Source: Gemmatimonadota bacterium
GTDB taxonomy: Bacteria; GCA-2686955
Direction: 5' to 3'
Assembly (NCBI GenBank): GCA_026991065.1
Contig: JALXCG010000057.1
Location: 20,023-28,975, forward strand
Length of the DNA stretch: 8,953 nt
In this document: positions 6,994-8,953 of the stretch, in pieces
How positions within the stretch are numbered: position 1 is the first letter of the stretch
Layout of the letters: each line of letters opens with the position of its first letter
Notes under the pieces: model-generated
Told to the model about the DNA's origin: nothing
Seen by the model: only the letters and a program-made list of their open reading frames with translations
Database searches by the model: none
Translations under genes and position numbers: made by a program

Positions 6994-7796
6994 TCCCGGG
7001 AGCCGGTCGTCTCACCCGCATGACCTCGCAAACGATCACGCTCCTGAATCGCATCAATGCCCATTTCTATGACCTGGCGCACCAGGAGTTCAGTGCCTCC
7101 CGCAATGCCGCGTGGGAGGGGTGGCGGCGGCTTCTGGATGAGCTTCTGTCGTTGCACATGGCTGTGCCAGAGCCGTTTCGTGTCCTTGATGCGGGCTGCG
7201 GCAACGCCCGTTTTGCCCGGTTTCTCGATTCACAGGCAGGCTTCCCGGTCGCCTATACGGGCGTGGACGCGAGCCGGCCTCTGCTCGCCGCGGCCGCTTC
7301 CATGAACCCGCCGCGCACTGCCCGCGGCACCCGGCGCTTTATTCCATGGGACATGGTTGCCGAGCCGATGCCTTTGGTTCTACGGCACAGCTCTTTCGAT
7401 CTGGTGGTCCTCTTCGGCGTGATGCACCACATCCCGTCCAAGGCCAATCGGGTGCGCCTGCTGACAGAGTTGGCATCCACTTTGATTCCGGAGCGTGGCC
7501 TGCTGGCGGTCACCTTCTGGCGATTCGCCGGTAACCCCCGCTTTCAGCGCAGAATGGCGGCGTGGGATGAGATCGACTTTCTGCCGGCCCCGATTGATCC
7601 GGCCGACCTCGAGCCGGATGACTACCTGCTCCGCTGGGGAGCGGCTGAAGAAAAGCGGTTTCGCTACTGCCATCATGTGGGTCCGATCGAAGAGGCGGAA
7701 CTCCTGCAGCGAGCGGACCTGGTTCCGCTGTGTGAATTCCAGGCGGATGGCAAGGATGGCCGCAGCAACCACTATGTTGTGGCACGGGTCCGCTGA
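6990..7796 (+). CDS. Trm9-like class I SAM-dependent methyltransferase
   Basis: 268 residues from ATG 6990, which overlaps the Rrf2 stop in ATGA; ATG 7020 (residue 11) is an alternative. Motif I is RVLDAGCGNARFARFLD (64-80), the strand-2 acidic residue is D93 in YTGVDAS, the motif III-like segment is PWDMVAEPMP (119-128), and strand 4 is SFDLVVLFGVMHHIPSKANR (135-154). Several features recall the tRNA wobble-uridine methyltransferase Trm9/ABH8 family: the opening INAHFYDLAHQEFSASRNAAW, the MHHIPS motif followed by WRF (177-179), RFRYCHH (223-229) with a following short helix, and the closing NHYVVARV (260-267). In eukaryotes Trm9 methylates 5-carboxymethyluridine at position 34. Bacteria do not generally make that exact intermediate, so the substrate here is open (tRNA or a small molecule). 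No signal peptide or membrane segment is seen. The methyltransferase assignment is confident, the Trm9-like subfamily moderate. Confidence 0.85.
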   Translation: MIPGAGRLTRMTSQTITLLNRINAHFYDLAHQEFSASRNAAWEGWRRLLDELLSLHMAVPEPFRVLDAGCGNARFARFLDSQAGFPVAYTGVDASRPLLAAAASMNPPRTARGTRRFIPWDMVAEPMPLVLRHSSFDLVVLFGVMHHIPSKANRVRLLTELASTLIPERGLLAVTFWRFAGNPRFQRRMAAWDEIDFLPAPIDPADLEPDDYLLRWGAAEEKRFRYCHHVGPIEEAELLQRADLVPLCEFQADGKDGRSNHYVVARVR

Positions 7797-7924
7797 GTCG
7801 AGGGGAGGGGCTCCGGCTTGTTCGCCTCTGGTGCAACCATGGCAAGAACCGCACATGTCTGGTGAATTCTTGACCATCTTCCCGCTTCCGCCGGTGTGCT
7901 CCGGCAGCCCATTCATTCTCTTTG

Positions 7925-7937
7925 CGATGTCACATCG
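7925..7937. promoter_or_regulatory. 13-bp palindrome, possible operator
   Basis: CGATGT and ACATCG are perfect inverted arms around a single C. The site lies about 210 bases before the protease start. It could be a binding site for a dimeric regulator; no known consensus was recognised and chance is possible. Confidence 0.2.
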
Positions 7938-7998
7938 ACGCCTTGCGAGCCACTGAGGTTCTTACTTTCGATCTCTCACTAGACCAAGAATCCGGCTG

Positions 7999-8016
7999 AT
8001 GCCGTCTGTGCGGCAT
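7999..8016 (+). terminator. Six-base-pair hairpin downstream of the methyltransferase gene
   Basis: ATGCCG and CGGCAT pair perfectly around the six-base loop TCTGTG. The following bases (GTCCCTTGCTT) are only weakly T-rich, so intrinsic termination is doubtful. It lies about 200 bases after the methyltransferase stop. Confidence 0.25.
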
Positions 8017-8134
8017 GTCCCTTGCTTGCCGAGTTCCGGCAGTAGCACGGGTTGCTCGCCGCGCCTTCCACCAGTGCGATGGCTCCGGCTGGGCTGCCCG
8101 CATCGGCTCCGGAATCAGGAGAGAACCCCGGGGG

Positions 8135-8140
8135 AGGAGG
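8135..8140 (+). promoter_or_regulatory. Strong Shine-Dalgarno of the cysteine protease gene
   Basis: AGGAGG lies seven bases before ATG 8148, the best ribosome-binding site in the window. It supports this start over the later in-frame ATGs at codons 8 and 12. Confidence 0.8.
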
Positions 8141-8147
8141 AGCTTCC

Positions 8148-8953
8148 ATGTCGCGACCACTCACTTTCATGCCTGCCTCGATGAGAATCGCGGTGCTATG
8201 CGTCGCGCTTCCCGCTTTCTCGGCGGCGAATGCGCAGATGGCGGGAACCATACAGCAGGCCGAGATGGCCGCGATTCATGCCGCTTTTGTCGCCGACCCG
8301 GCTCTCGCCACCTGGGTGCCGGAACTGAACCCGATTGCTCTGCGCGCTCCGGACGAGCGCGCTCGCATGGCTTCCGGGGTGCTGGTCGAGGATCCGATTC
8401 AGGCCTTGCCCCGTCGTCCGGGTGTTGCTTCGCTGCCCGACTATTTTTCCTGGCATGAGCATCCCGACGGTGACTATCTAACGCCAATTCGCGACCAAGG
8501 AGCTTGCGGAAGCTGTGTTGCTTTTGCCGTGACCGGTGCTTTGGAAGGCGGGCTCAACATCGCGGCCGGCGACCCCGACTGGGATCTTGATCTCTCCGAG
8601 CAACATATCTTTTCTTGCGGTGGCGGAAAATGTAGCCAGGGCTGGTACGTCTCTTCCGCGCTCAGTTATGTTCGTGACTGGGGCGAACCCGCTGAGAGCT
8701 GCAATGCGTACATCGCCGGCTACCACGGCGATCAAGACTGCTCCATGAGTTGCGCGGATTGGGAAGACAAGGCTGTGCAGATTGCGGGCTGGGACTTTGT
8801 CACCAACGATGTTGAGGCGATCCAGTCCTACCTCATTGAGGGTCCATTGGTCACCACCATGGACATCTACCGCGATTTTTACTATTACCGCAGCGGTGTC
8901 TATCGCCACGTGTCGAATATGCGTGACGGGCGCCACGCGGTCGTGCTGGTCGG
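8148..8953 (+). CDS. Exported papain-like (C1A) cysteine protease, C-terminus beyond the right edge
   Basis: The first 268 codons are present and the frame is open at the edge. Residues 1-29 form a signal peptide (core MRIAVLCVALPAFSA, probable cleavage after ANA). A propeptide-like region to about residue 95 follows. The catalytic domain then starts with TPIRDQGACGSCVAFAVTGALE (112-133). Here Q117 matches the oxyanion-hole Gln and C123 the nucleophile of papain. The Trp that normally follows the nucleophile is Val (V124). LSEQHIFSCGG (149-159) matches the family's LSEQ.LvDC segment. Further Cys residues (C162, C185, C198, C202) may form disulfides, as expected for an exported protein. H263 in GRHAVVLVG matches the catalytic His; the catalytic Asn lies beyond the edge. 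It probably acts in the periplasm or outside the cell. Substrate and any C-terminal sorting domain cannot be seen. Confidence 0.92.
   Translation, partial: MSRPLTFMPASMRIAVLCVALPAFSAANAQMAGTIQQAEMAAIHAAFVADPALATWVPELNPIALRAPDERARMASGVLVEDPIQALPRRPGVASLPDYFSWHEHPDGDYLTPIRDQGACGSCVAFAVTGALEGGLNIAAGDPDWDLDLSEQHIFSCGGGKCSQGWYVSSALSYVRDWGEPAESCNAYIAGYHGDQDCSMSCADWEDKAVQIAGWDFVTNDVEAIQSYLIEGPLVTTMDIYRDFYYYRSGVYRHVSNMRDGRHAVVLV

Larger units (their letters stand above)
7797..8147. other. Intergenic region before the cysteine protease gene
   Basis: These 351 bases hold no convincing gene on either strand. Visible structure comprises a 13-bp palindrome (7925-7937), a six-base-pair hairpin (7999-8016) and GGCTCCGG repeated at 7809-7816, 8081-8088 and 8105-8112. 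TTGACC at 7870-7875 resembles a -35 box, but no matching -10 box lies at the right distance. Transcription of the methyltransferase probably ends here and that of the protease begins here. Confidence 0.5.

Noticed and set aside
7380-7916. Minus-strand open frame of 178 codons
   Set aside because: It is antisense to the Trm9-like methyltransferase, with low-complexity translation and no ribosome-binding site.
7979-8251. Small minus-strand frames of 76-90 codons in the gap before the protease
   Set aside because: No ribosome-binding site or recognisable feature, and they overlap the protease signal-peptide region on the opposite strand.
8478-8936. Minus-strand open frame of 152 codons with plausible-looking Val/Ala-rich translation
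   Set aside because: It is directly antisense to the papain-like catalytic domain, where Gln, Cys and His active-site residues are all present on the plus strand.
1-8953. CRISPR array, tRNA, rRNA or insertion sequence
   Set aside because: No regularly spaced identical repeats, cloverleaf-like segments, ribosomal signatures, transposase motifs or terminal inverted repeats were recognised on reading both strands.

Overview
The window is a 58-60% GC (eyeballed), gene-dense stretch with seven protein-coding genes, three on the minus strand and four on the plus strand. No tRNA, rRNA, CRISPR array or insertion sequence was seen. Several products carry signal peptides, and one is a polytopic inner-membrane enzyme. 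This mix of a secreted LVIVD-repeat propeller, a Kelch-like protein, an exported papain-like protease, an Rrf2 regulator and orphan methyltransferases suggests a free-living diderm bacterium. An uncultured FCB-group lineage such as Eisenbacteria or Krumholzibacteriota, or a deltaproteobacterium-like lineage, would fit. That affiliation is inference only, because no phylogenetic marker is present.

Left half, minus strand, read right to left: a secreted Kelch-like beta-propeller (5069 to 3981), a five-helix membrane-anchored alkaline-phosphatase-superfamily phosphodiesterase (3741 to 1522), and a secreted LVIVD-repeat protein (from about 1442, running off the left edge). The last two are only about 80 bases apart and could be co-transcribed. 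The Kelch gene is set apart by about 240 bases.

Right half, plus strand: an orphan class I methyltransferase (5449-6366); an AT-rich regulatory gap with an 18-bp inverted repeat (6419-6436); an Rrf2-family regulator (6520-6993) whose stop overlaps the start of a Trm9-like SAM methyltransferase (6990-7796) in an ATGA junction; a 351-base gap with small dyads; and the first 268 codons of an exported C1A (papain-like) cysteine protease that runs off the right edge.

The most coherent functional unit is the Rrf2/Trm9-like pair. A probable redox- or metal-responsive regulator is translationally coupled to a probable tRNA- or small-molecule-modifying methyltransferase, with an operator-like dyad just upstream. 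The other genes are individually recognisable, but I see no evidence that they form one pathway. I found no clearly new defence, mobile or CRISPR-type system here.
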